DNA of 64,000 nucleotides from Thecamonas trahens ATCC 50062 (Eukaryota > Apusozoa > Apusomonadida > Apusomonadidae). This document shows positions 39,926 through 49,000 of the stretch, one piece after another. The notes under the pieces are model-generated. The model was given only the letters and a program-made list of their open reading frames with translations, searched no databases and was not told where the DNA came from. The position numbers and the translations under genes were made by a program. Numbering within the stretch: the stretch's first letter is position 1; the number at the start of each line of letters is the position of its first letter. Location: contig NW_013657663.1 of NCBI RefSeq assembly GCF_000142905.1, positions 206,501 to 270,500 of the forward strand. Reading direction: 5' to 3'.

Positions 39926-40900
39926 TTACGGATCGGCGGTAAAGGCCACGTTTGCGATGGTCCGCATGGCATCAGTGGCCGAGAAGACGCCAACCGGAGT
40001 GCCGGCAGCATCGACGCACCACAGCCGGTGAACGTGGGCGGAAGCCATGTCCTGGCAGGCCTGGCCAAACGAAGTCGAGGCGCTGCAGACAACAGGTGGG
40101 CTCGGGTTTTTGACATGGGTAGCCAGAAAGTTGTGGATCGAGTCAAGGAGCAGCGGGTACGAGTCGAAGACCAGGCCGCGGAGGGTGGTGGCCGAGAGGT
40201 CGGCAACGAGCTTGCCCGAGGCATCGGTGACGGCGACTGCAGTCACGTTGTTGGCCTGCAGCCGCTTGAGCGCCGACCAGACAGAGTCGGACTCGGCGAC
40301 CACCACAAGGTTGTCCGTGTGGTCGAGGCCGAGGGCGGCGAGCTCCTGCTCGGCAAACTGGCCGAGGTGGCCGCGCTCGAGATGGTTGATGGAATCATCG
40401 CTGGCGATGCCGGTGAGGTGAGCGAGGATGTCCGACTGCGAGAGGAGCGAGACGACGGTGCCGTCCTCAGACACGACGGGGCAGCGATGGATGCCGAGTG
40501 CAAAGAGCGAGAGCGCGGTGGTGATCGGCTGGTGCTTGTGGAGCGGGACGTACGGGTCGCGGCCGGACGCGTCCATGATGTGCTCGACAGCGAGCATGCG
40601 GATGGCGCGCCGGAACATCTCGATGCGGTCGGCCTCGTCGGCAGCCATCTCGGCCTCGGACGGCGCAGCGGCCACAATGTGCGAGACGATGTCGAGCGAG
40701 TCGACGTGTCCGACGCACGCGCCGTCCTTGACCACTGGCAGCGAGGTGATGCCGTGGCTGGCCATCGACGTGACCACCTCATTGATGTCGTCGCTGGCGT
40801 CAGCAACAACCATGGTCAGGTCACGGTTGACATCTCCGACCGTGAGCGTGTGGAGGTACTCGTAGACAGGGTTGATAGTCGACGACACTGGAGGGCACAT
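39926..40900 (-). CDS. Four-CBS-domain protein (AMPK-gamma/CBSX-like)
   Basis: 324 residues forming four CBS motifs. CBS motif 1 is SDDINEVVTSMASHGITSLP with its VGHVDSLDIV strand. Motif 2 contains TTALSLFALGIHRCPVVSEDGTVVSLLSQSDIL. Motif 3 contains SDSVWSALKRLQANNVTAVAV. Motif 4 contains SFGQACQDMASAHVHRLWCVDAAGTPVGVFSATD. Tandem CBS pairs bind adenine nucleotides. A four-CBS protein of this length is built like the AMPK gamma subunit or plant CBSX5/6 and SNF4-like proteins. I cannot confirm AMPK partnership: the kinase and beta subunit are not nearby. ATG at 40900. Convergent with the LIM gene (53 bp apart). Confidence 0.82.
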   Translation of the reverse strand: MCPPVSSTINPVYEYLHTLTVGDVNRDLTMVVADASDDINEVVTSMASHGITSLPVVKDGACVGHVDSLDIVSHIVAAAPSEAEMAADEADRIEMFRRAIRMLAVEHIMDASGRDPYVPLHKHQPITTALSLFALGIHRCPVVSEDGTVVSLLSQSDILAHLTGIASDDSINHLERGHLGQFAEQELAALGLDHTDNLVVVAESDSVWSALKRLQANNVTAVAVTDASGKLVADLSATTLRGLVFDSYPLLLDSIHNFLATHVKNPSPPVVCSASTSFGQACQDMASAHVHRLWCVDAAGTPVGVFSATDAMRTIANVAFTADP

Positions 40901-41164
40901 GGCAGCGCAGAGTGAGTCATAGCGGAGCGATGGGATGATGTAGGACCGAAAGATTACTGCAAGACACTGTCGTACTGTTGTAGGTGATGGGTTGGGTTGT
41001 TAGGATGGGTGGCGAGGCAAGGAAAGCGCTGGACAGCTCCAACCTGGCTCGCTTTTTGAATGTCGACACCGTGACGTGCCGGTGCCCGACGTGACCCGGC
41101 TGCCTGACCGCAGGGTCAGTCTGGGCCCAGTCGACATAGCCACTCCCGGCGGTGAGCTACGAGT

Positions 41165-42109
41165 CTACGGCTCGGACTTGGACGCTTTAGACGCCCGTAG
41201 CGCAGCCAGCCTCTGGCTCCACACGGTCGGCGCGTCCTCCATTGGGGTGTGCGGGATGCCGAGGGCGCGGCGGACGCGGGGAATGCGCAGCGTAACCGAC
41301 TGGGCGAGGCCGTAGCCCGACGAGAGCGCCCAGTACCAGGTGAGCCCGGCCGGCATGGAGACAAGCAGCGGGAAGGAGAAGATGGAGAGACCGCGGAGGA
41401 CGTTGGTGAGGATCTTGGCGGCGCCCTTGGCCTCGGCCGGCGCCGAAAGTGCCATAAACTCGAGATTGGCGAGATTGAGGATGACAATGGCGGTCGGGAG
41501 GAGGAGGAGCGGGTCCGGCGCAGCGAGATCGCCAAACCATGCAGTGCCGCCCGAAGCAAAGCCGGCCACGGGCGCGTCGGGCGTGGCGAGGCCGAGCGCA
41601 GGGAACGCCGCCATCGACCGGATGGTCAACGAGGCGGTGATCCAGACCGGGATTTGGAGCCAGGGGAGGAAGACATGCAACGGAACAGCGCGGCCGCCAG
41701 GCAGCGGTAGGCTAGGCGCTGCACCGTGCTTGGCCGCCGCAACCTTGGCCGCCGCCGCTGACGCCCGCGCCAGCTCGGCCTTGAACTCTTCAAAGGGCAG
41801 ACCGCGGCGCTTACACGCCGCGGCAGTAGCGATGAGCGTCGCCTGCGCGCCGGCCTTGGCCTCAGCAGCCGCGTTGACAGCGCGGGCTGTGAGCAAGTGC
41901 ATGGCGGTCGAGAGCGGCGCCGAGAGCGCAGCACGCGATGCAAGCGTTGCAGCTGCGAGGACCGCCCACCACGGCATGCCCGTGCTGGCGTGCACCGCTT
42001 CGAGCCCGCTGGCTAGCGCCGTGGTCGCCTCTGTCAGCAGTGTCCTTCTCGACGGCACGCTTGCCCATGGGGCGCAACTGCGTGCAGCCCGAGTTGCAAC
42101 ACGCAGCAT
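41165..42109 (-). CDS. COX18: Mitochondrial membrane insertase COX18 (Oxa1/YidC/Alb3 family)
   Basis: 314 residues. An Arg-rich presequence (MLRVATRAARSCAPWASVPSRR) predicts mitochondrial import. The Oxa1/YidC core follows with about five helices. VHASTGMPWWAVLAAATLASRAALSAPLS matches the COX18 signature (human SLHxxTGLPWW...). FLPWLQIPVWITASLTIRSM is the second conserved helix, and PAGLTWYWALSSGYGLAQSVTLRIPRVRRALGIP is the COX18-like C-terminal helix and tail. COX18 exports the C-terminal domain of Cox2 across the inner membrane during cytochrome oxidase assembly. The choice of COX18 over OXA1 rests on the WW motif and the short Ala-rich matrix loop. Confidence 0.8.
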   Translation of the reverse strand: MLRVATRAARSCAPWASVPSRRTLLTEATTALASGLEAVHASTGMPWWAVLAAATLASRAALSAPLSTAMHLLTARAVNAAAEAKAGAQATLIATAAACKRRGLPFEEFKAELARASAAAAKVAAAKHGAAPSLPLPGGRAVPLHVFLPWLQIPVWITASLTIRSMAAFPALGLATPDAPVAGFASGGTAWFGDLAAPDPLLLLPTAIVILNLANLEFMALSAPAEAKGAAKILTNVLRGLSIFSFPLLVSMPAGLTWYWALSSGYGLAQSVTLRIPRVRRALGIPHTPMEDAPTVWSQRLAALRASKASKSEP

Positions 42110-42381
42110 GGTGCAGAGTGCGTGGGTGTGAGTGGACAGGGGTGGGGAGCGGGGAGGAGGGGAGGGGAGTGGGGAGAAGTGGTAGGGGTGTCAGCGAGTC
42201 GCCGGTGTGAGGGTAACCCATTTGGCGGAGGGCAGCGGGCGAGTGATGGCCGAAGACTTTCTCGTGGGGGAGATGGTGAACGCGAGCGAGGGCATCAAAG
42301 TATCCCGGTTGCGCAAGGCGCGTCTGTGCTAGTTGCAGGCGGGCGATGGTGTGGCCGCAGAACGAAACACACAATCCGCTC
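42110..42381. other. Intergenic spacer, G-rich on + strand
   Basis: 5' flank of the COX18 gene, purine-rich on the + strand (GGGGAGGAGGGGAGGGG near 42145-42185). No gene is seen; the structured element begins just after it. Confidence 0.4.
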
Positions 42382-42706
42382 CTTTAGCTTAGCGTGCCCG
42401 CCATATGGTTCGCAGAGTCACTCTATGCGGGTACAGCAGATGTAGGGGAGCACAGGTGTGCCAAACCCATTTGACGACGACACGAACAACTTTGGCCCGC
42501 TCGCGGCCGATTCTGCCCGCGGTCAGTGTCACAGATCGAAAGTCGCGCTCCGCGAAAAACAAAAGTCAGAAATTTGTCCCCCCCGTCCTCTTCCATAGGA
42601 CGGGGGTGCTCAAGCGGAGCAGAGTGACTTTCGGAATCTAAGACACTGTCCGACCTAACAATGCTCGTGGCAGTCACCCAGATTTCCGACAATCTGTTTC
42701 CTTTTT
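42382..42706 (+). ncRNA. Candidate structured non-coding RNA with Pol III-like features
   Basis: No protein frame fits here. By eye there is a long stem: CAGTGTC (42524-42530) pairs with GACACTG (42642-42648); AGAT with ATCT; CGAAAGTC (42537-42544) with GACTTTCG (42626-42633); GCTCCGC (42547-42553) with GCGGAGC (42614-42620). It encloses a perfect 10-bp hairpin (CCCCCGTCCT, 42580-42589; AGGACGGGGG, 42597-42606). Upstream, GCTCCTTT (42382) pairs with AGGGGAGC, closing a 74-nt element with an inner CCCGC/GCGGG stem. TAGCTTAG (box A-like) and GGTTCGCAGAG (box B-like) lie inside it, and the next T-run on this strand is at 42702-42706 (TTTTT). That could be a Pol III transcript of ~325 nt. I cannot match it to a known RNA family. 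It could also be a DNA inverted repeat. Confidence 0.35.
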
Positions 42707-42778
42707 AATTTGTAACGAACACGAACACACGACGATGGATGGCTCATGTTGTGACGACGGAGCTTTGCTGTGCAACAA

Positions 42779-45067
42779 CTACGACCGCGTCCGGGCGGCA
42801 ACGCCAAACCGCTGCATGACCTCAAACAGGAGCTCGGGATTGTGCTTGAGCTCGGCAAATGACGGCTGCTGGCGGACAACCGGGAGATGAGCAACCATAA
42901 AGTCGAGGCAGAGCCGCTTGAGGCCGTCGGAGTGGTAGAGATCGGCGAGCATGAGGAGAAACACGACATTAGGGACGGAGATCGCGGTCCGCAGCGTGTC
43001 GATGCATAGCGCCTTGAGCCGCGGGAGCGCGTACTGCTCGGCCAGCGGAATGAGTTGCGCCGCAAGCTCGAACTGCCCGCGGAGCTGGACATGGTCGGTG
43101 TACATAAACTCGAGGAGTGGCGCAAAGACGGTCGGCTCGACCTCGGGCAGCTCGACAACCGACTCGAGCGACTCGCGCATTGGATTGCGGAACATGAGCC
43201 GGAAGGTCTCGGAGCGGGCGCAGAGGATGAGCTTGTGAGCCGGGACTGCGACGCGGGAGGCGCCGACCCGAAAGGTGACATCGGCTAGCTCGGGGCAGTT
43301 GAGAAACGCGCGCAGGTCCGAGTCGAGCGACGGCGGCGGGACAACGATGGGCTCGAGCGCAAGCTCGAGCAGGTCATTGCGAAAGTGCTTTCGCTTCTTG
43401 ATCGAGTCGTTGGCGTAGCCACCAAAAACGACAATGCGGTCGTTGCAGACAACGGCCGAGGCAAAAGAGCGGGCGCGCGGCTGGATGCCGCGGCACTCGA
43501 TCCGCCGCCACTCAAAGCGCCCGTTGGCCTGTGGCCGGAGCGCCACCCGCCAGACCACCCCGCGCTCGCCATGCTTGCCACCAAACACGTACATGTCGCC
43601 GTAGTGTGTCACAGCAACGTGACCCGACCGCAGCTCGGGTGGCTCGCCGTCAAACTCGAGCACCCGCCACGTCCGCGTTGCAAATTGGTACTGAAACAGG
43701 ATCGACGACGCCGAGAGCGCTCCGGTCTGACCGCCAAACACATACATCAAGCCCTCGTGGACCACAGCAGTGTGGCCCTTGAGCGCCTGCGGCGCGCCGT
43801 CGGCGCCCATCACGTCGGCGCCCGACGGCCGCCGCCGGTGGCGGGTCGGCTGCTGCCCAGCCGGCCGCGTCCGTAGAACCGGACTCTCAACCGCAGACAC
43901 TGCCCGCGGCGAGACTGCCGGCGAGAGCTGCAACACTGGCGGGACCGTCTCGGCAACAGTTTCCACACGCGACCACTCAAAGGTGACCAGCGAAAGTCGG
44001 TGGATCTGTGATGAGTGGTGCGTTCCGCAAAAGCCGCCAAACACATACATGGCCCGCTCCGGCTCGACCCCGCCATCGCCCACGGTCTGCCCGGCAGGCG
44101 GCCAGACCACCGCCGTGTGCGACCGCCGCCCAGCAGGCACAAGCCCGCTCACTTGCACGGGCACCCACTCGCACTCGTCAAAGTCGAACTTGAGAACGTC
44201 GTCGTAGTACGTCCCGCCGTGGCCCGAGTGTCCGCCAAACACGTACATCGCCCGCCCGCATCGCACCGCAGAGTGGTAGAACCGCGGTGCAGGGAGGTCG
44301 CCCCCGGGCTCAAGCTGCGTCCACACGTTCGAGTCAAAGTGAAAGACCCAGAGGTCGGCCAGCGTGCCTACCTCGGGATTGAACCCGCCAAACACGTACA
44401 TGCACCCATCAAACTCGATCGCGGTGTGTCCGTACCGCAGGACAGGCGTCTGCGGCTCAGCCGGCGACACAATCCGCCACACAAACGGATCATGCACCGC
44501 CGCTCCGGGCACCGACATGGCCATGCCACCGCCGCTAGGTCCACTCGATCGTGAGACCGCCAGCCGCGGTGAGGTCGCCGACCGCGGCGCCGCCGCTGTG
44601 GCCCCACCCGCTTGTGCTGTCACTGCACTCGCCACCGCCGCCGCTGCTGCCGCCGCTGCACTCACCAGCGACGGGCTCGGTGCCGCTGAGACTGACCGAT
44701 GCATCGTCGGGCTCGCCGACGATCCGTCCATCCTCGTCTCCGAGTCGGACGACGATCGGACTCGCCGTGGCCGGTTCGGCTGCGGCACCGCCAGCCGCTC
44801 TCCCGTCCCAGTCATCTGCTGTGACGAGCAATACGACGACGATGCATCCCGCGCCTGGTTGGTCCGGGAAGAGGTCGATGTTGATGACGACGAGGTTGAT
44901 GATGACGAGGTTGACGACGACGAGGTTGACGACGAGGACAGTGCTCGCCGAGGAGGGGAGGACGGCGACGACGAGGTGGTAGGTGCTGTACGTGGCAGGA
45001 TGGGCGACGAACCTGACGGCGTAGCCGACGACCCGTCCGCCGAGGCCTCCCCGGGTGGGTCTGACAT
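42779..45067 (-). CDS. Kelch-repeat BTB protein, LZTR1-like
   Basis: 762 residues. The N-terminal ~210 are Ser/Ala-rich with runs of SSSSTSSSS. Six Kelch blades follow, seen from the repeated MYVFGG motif (for example RYGHTAIEFDGCMYVFGGFNPE, RFYHSAVRCGRAMYVFGGHSGH). A C-terminal BTB domain (PELADVTFRVGASRVAVPAHKLILCARSETFRLMF) and a partial BACK-like helical region come last. Kelch before BTB is the order in LZTR1, a CUL3 adaptor that targets Ras-family GTPases for ubiquitination; classical KLHL proteins have BTB first. LZTR1 has two BTB-BACK modules; only one is visible here. The start at 45067 is 192 bp from the divergent BAF start. Confidence 0.82.
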   Translation of the reverse strand: MSDPPGEASADGSSATPSGSSPILPRTAPTTSSSPSSPPRRALSSSSTSSSSTSSSSTSSSSTSTSSRTNQARDASSSYCSSQQMTGTGERLAVPQPNRPRRVRSSSDSETRMDGSSASPTMHRSVSAAPSPSLVSAAAAAAAAVASAVTAQAGGATAAAPRSATSPRLAVSRSSGPSGGGMAMSVPGAAVHDPFVWRIVSPAEPQTPVLRYGHTAIEFDGCMYVFGGFNPEVGTLADLWVFHFDSNVWTQLEPGGDLPAPRFYHSAVRCGRAMYVFGGHSGHGGTYYDDVLKFDFDECEWVPVQVSGLVPAGRRSHTAVVWPPAGQTVGDGGVEPERAMYVFGGFCGTHHSSQIHRLSLVTFEWSRVETVAETVPPVLQLSPAVSPRAVSAVESPVLRTRPAGQQPTRHRRRPSGADVMGADGAPQALKGHTAVVHEGLMYVFGGQTGALSASSILFQYQFATRTWRVLEFDGEPPELRSGHVAVTHYGDMYVFGGKHGERGVVWRVALRPQANGRFEWRRIECRGIQPRARSFASAVVCNDRIVVFGGYANDSIKKRKHFRNDLLELALEPIVVPPPSLDSDLRAFLNCPELADVTFRVGASRVAVPAHKLILCARSETFRLMFRNPMRESLESVVELPEVEPTVFAPLLEFMYTDHVQLRGQFELAAQLIPLAEQYALPRLKALCIDTLRTAISVPNVVFLLMLADLYHSDGLKRLCLDFMVAHLPVVRQQPSFAELKHNPELLFEVMQRFGVAARTRS

Positions 45068-45259
45068 AGGGGACGACGAATGGGGGTAAAGTGGTGAGTT
45101 GTGTGGCGTGAGTGCGACTCGGGAGTTTGCAGGTGGAAGGGGGAGGGGGGGGGGGGGGGGGGGGGACAGGGATGGTCACACACTTGACACCCACCCACCC
45201 CCCCCCCCCACCACACACACACACATACATACACACACGCGCACACACATTCAAACATC
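45068..45259. repeat. Divergent promoter region with G21 run, C-run and (CA)n
   Basis: 192 bp between two divergent start codons. It contains G21 at 45145-45165 (poly-C on the sense strand of the Kelch-BTB gene), a C-run near 45199-45209 (sense strand of the BAF gene) and a CA-rich run at about 45212-45250. Both genes' promoters must be inside this segment. Confidence 0.8.
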
Positions 45260-46004
45260 ATGTCGGGAGGTAGCACTATGGATAACTTTGTCAACGTCAA
45301 CATTGCCAAGGTACGGGTGTCGGCCGGGGGTCGGCTGGGTCGTCGTCGTCGTCTTGGCGCCAAGGGAAGCGAGGAGGGGGGGGGGGGGGGGGGGGGGGGT
45401 ATTGAAGACCACCTACACACACACTAGCACGACTCACACTCATTGACCGGCATTGCGCTCGCGGATGGAATGCTTGGCAACATGGACGGCGTGGGCACTC
45501 TCTCTTTGGGCTGATGAATGGGCGGGGGTTGGGTGCGCTGATCGGATATGGACCGGGCTGGCTGGCTTTGCCTTGCCTGTTGTCATGCCGGTGGTTGGAT
45601 GCGCATGGTAATGGTGCGGGTGCTTCTGATGGGACGGTCTGTGATCGCGTGTAGTTGACGTCGTTCCGTGGCGTCAAGGTTGATGGCACCGGGCCGTCTA
45701 TCCGTGTCCCGGGTACGTTCACGCTGTGTGTAAGAGATGAGGGGGAGAGGCGAGCGAGTGAGTTCTGACTGACACCGCATGTTGGGGCGAGAGGACAGGC
45801 ATCGGCGACATCTCGGCTGATGCGCTCGAGGAGGCTGGCATCATGACTCCGCTGCAGCTGCTGGGCCAGTATCTGGCGCTGGCAGACGAGGACGCGTTTG
45901 TGCAGTGGGCCACCGAGCTGGGCTGCATCGAGTGGCGGCTCCGCGACCCGACCAAGGGCACCGTCGTCGCACTTCGCCAGATCTGCGAGAAGCTGTTCTC
46001 CTGA
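45260..46004 (+). CDS. BANF1: Barrier-to-autointegration factor (BAF/BANF) homologue, three exons
   Basis: Three short exons: 45260-45310, 45655-45712 and 45799-46004. Donors are GTACGG and GTACGT; acceptors are ...GTGTAG and ...GGACAG. Total 315 bp, 104 residues. Across the second splice the frame restores VPGIGDISADALEEAGI, the helix-hairpin-helix DNA-binding motif of BAF (human GIGEVLGKKLEERGF). The rest aligns well by eye: LLGQYLALADEDAFVQWATELG against [23 protein letters not shown], and VVALRQICEKLF against GCLREWCDAFL. BAF is a dimer that bridges double-stranded DNA, binds LEM-domain proteins and lamin, and shapes the reforming nucleus. The N-terminus before the HhH is about 35 residues and not animal-like. 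Intron 1 (344 bp) carries a G24 run at 45376-45399. Confidence 0.82.
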
Positions 46005-46050
46005 GCGAGCATCAGCTACTTGGCACATGTAAACTCATCCATTCATCCCT

Positions 46051-49000
46051 TTACTCCTCACTCTCGCCCTTGACATACCCATCGCCGAGGTCGCCAGTCA
46101 CCAGCGACGCCACAGAGTTGGTCCGCGAGCCGCCAGCGGGTGGCAGTGTTGAGCCGATGTTCGTGGCGGCCTCGTTGGTCTCGCCGTCGTCAGCCTCAGC
46201 CTCGCCTCCCGATTTTGCCTTGACAGACCGCCGCCGGCGCGCCCGCTTCTTCCTCTTCCGCTTGCGCTTCTTGACCAAAGGCACGGTCCCATCGGCAGCA
46301 TTCTCGGCCCCAGACTCGGCCTTAGCCTCGTCCGCCCCAGACTCGGCCTCAGCCACAACCTCGCCCTCGGCCTCAGTCGCAGCTTCAGCCTCAGCCTCAG
46401 CCTCGACCTCGGGCACAAACGACTTGATGCGATACCGCACGGTCTTTCCGGTCATCCACGAGTAGTGGTTCGACCACTTGAACGAGTAAACGCCCGGAAC
46501 CGGCGCGACAAGCAGCGCATCGTAAACGACGTCGCCGCCGCCAGGCGCCGCGGGCACGCGCCGCAGCGGCACCACCGCCATGTCCTCAGTCAGCTCGGAC
46601 GAGCGCCAGTAGACGGCAAAGTCGATGTCGAGCGCTGCAAGGCTGAACGAATAGAGGAAGACTGTGTCAGCCACATCGACTGTGAAAGAGACGACGCCCG
46701 TGAGCCCAGCGTGGATGAGAAGCTCGCCCTCCGAGACAGTGCCTGGCAGCTCACGTGCCGGTTGCAGGCTCGGCTGCAGGTTGCGCGGCGAGAGGCTGGC
46801 CACGCCGGCAGCCAGCTCGGGCTTGGCAAGCAGGCCTGTCATCCGGGTGGCGTCGGCAGCCTCGACCGAGCTGGTCGCCAGGCTGGCAATTGCCGCTGCC
46901 ACCGCCTGCCGCACCCGCTCGCTAGGGTGCTCGACCGCAACGGTGAGCGCTGCCAGATACTTGGCCGCCAGGCTCGGCACGTCGGCCGACGCCACAGACA
47001 AGTTGCGCAGCAAGTCGGCAAAGGCAACCACGTCATCTTCGTCGTCCGAGTTGCTCAGTGCCACAAGCACTGCGTCCCACACCTTGACGGCCTCCGGCAC
47101 CGTCTCTAGCCGTCGCACCAGCTGCAGCCGCGCCGTGTCGACCGGCGCCTCGCCCTCCCGCCCGGCTCCGCCTACCATCCACAGCACGTTGCCTGCCAGC
47201 CCGCCGCAACCCGCCAGCGACCGCGGAACCACATGCACGCCCTCGTATTGGACACTTGTCCACTTGTCGGTGATGAGCTCGCAAAGCGCAAGGTCGCCGA
47301 GCTTGCGTCCTTCCGAATACAAAGTGGTAGCGTACGTCCGCCGCTGCTCCTCGGCGTCGGTACCGTCGTCAGCGGCGGCGGCGCTCTCGCCGGCCTCGTC
47401 GCGGCCGTCGGCGCGCGCCTCCCATGGCTTGTTGTCAAACGCGACCCGCTCCTCAGCAAGGAGCGACCAGCCGCCAAAAACGCCAAAGGCGTGCGGCCCA
47501 GTCCAGAACGCAGCATGCGCCGCCCGCGGCCGCCCGCTCTCGCCAAGCTTTGTCCACGTCCGGTGTCCAAGATCGAGCAGGTACGAATCGCCGTGCGTGG
47601 CAAGGGTAAAGCCGCCAGTGACAATGAGCTTCCGCCCAGAGCTTCCAGTCTCCAGGTGCGAGGCCTCCAGCGTGGCGTGGCCATCGCGGAGTGTCGGCCC
47701 GTTGCCGGTGATCATCGACAGCGCACTCCGCACGCGTCCATCGTCCTCGACGTCGAGCGCAAGGACCCACACGTCATTGTACTTGTATCCGTCGCAGTAG
47801 CCGCCGACAACGACAAGTGCGTCTGGATCGTGCAGCCCGGTGAGCGTGTGCCCGGTCCGCGGCGGCAGCGGCTTGCCCACACACTCCACCTCGCGCCACT
47901 CGCGAGTCACCGTGTCAAACGCGTGCAGGTAAGATGTCGGCGTCGAGGTCAGCGCGAGGCCGCCGTGGATGTACAGTGTGTGCCCGACCCGCGCCGCTGC
48001 ATGCCGTGTCCGCACCGCAGGCACAACACTCGACGACGCCGCAGCTTCGACGACCTCCCATGCCCCGCTCACCACATCGAGCGTCCGCAGCATGTTCGTT
48101 CTGCTCCCGTCGGCAAGCTCGCCGCCAAACACATACATCTTCGTCCCGACGAGCGTAACTGACGCACCGCGCGTCTCTCCAGCAGGGTCGGGCTCGACGC
48201 CGGCCGTCGCGTTGATCACGCCCGTCACGACGTGGCGGGCCGTCACCGCAACCATGCCGTCGAGCGCAGCGCGACGCACATGAGGTGGGCTCGCCAGCCG
48301 TGCCACTGCGCCCGCGAAAAACTCCAGCGCGTCCTGGGCTGCGCCCAGCGGCAGCGCCCCACCGCTCCGCACCATGCCGACAAGGCTCTCTACAGCCAGC
48401 GTGTGGAGCGGGTCGCCAGGCGCCGCAGAGTCGGCAAGCGCTGCTACCCGGAACGTTCCACCGGTCTCACACAAGACGCGCCAGACTGACGCATCGCGGG
48501 CGCAGAGCAGCAGCGCACGGAGGCCAACAATCTGCCACCGCCTCTCCTGCGAGTACACCAGCTGCTCGAGCAAAAAGTAGGTGCCACAGAGTAGTGCGAG
48601 TGAGTCATGCATCTTGACCTCGCTCACAAGCGGGGCCAGAGCCTCGCGCGCAGCCGAGCACACGCTTAGCGGCTCGGAGCTCGCCAGCTCGGCCATGCAC
48701 GACACAATCGAGACCAGAAACGGCGGCGGCGGCGGCTCGAGGCCAGCAAGCTGAGCGTCAATGTGCGCCCAGACGCCGGCTTCAAACTCGGCCCGATGAT
48801 GCATCTCCTTGCCAAGTTGCAGCACAAACGAGAGCCCGCCCACAGCCTGAACTCGTAGCTCATCGTCGAGCATGGGGTCAGAGGCGAAAGCCATGAGTGT
48901 GTTGGCCAGGTCGATTACCTTGTTGCGGAGGTCAGCAAAGTCGGCCGAGCTCAGCAGCTCGGTCGGATCTTCGACGTAGGAAGCATCCGTGGCTGAAGCC

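Noticed and set aside
42382..42456. A tRNA gene: 74 nt, paired ends and a TAGCTTAG box A-like word
   Set aside because: The expected T-arm (GTTCRA loop with 5-bp stem) and anticodon arm do not form at tRNA positions; box B-like word is too close to box A. Kept only as part of the structured-element candidate.
42524..42648. A SECIS element in the 3' region of the Kelch-BTB gene
   Set aside because: On that strand the stem lacks the UGA/GA kink-turn quartet and apical AA, and the Kelch-BTB protein has no internal UGA needing selenocysteine.
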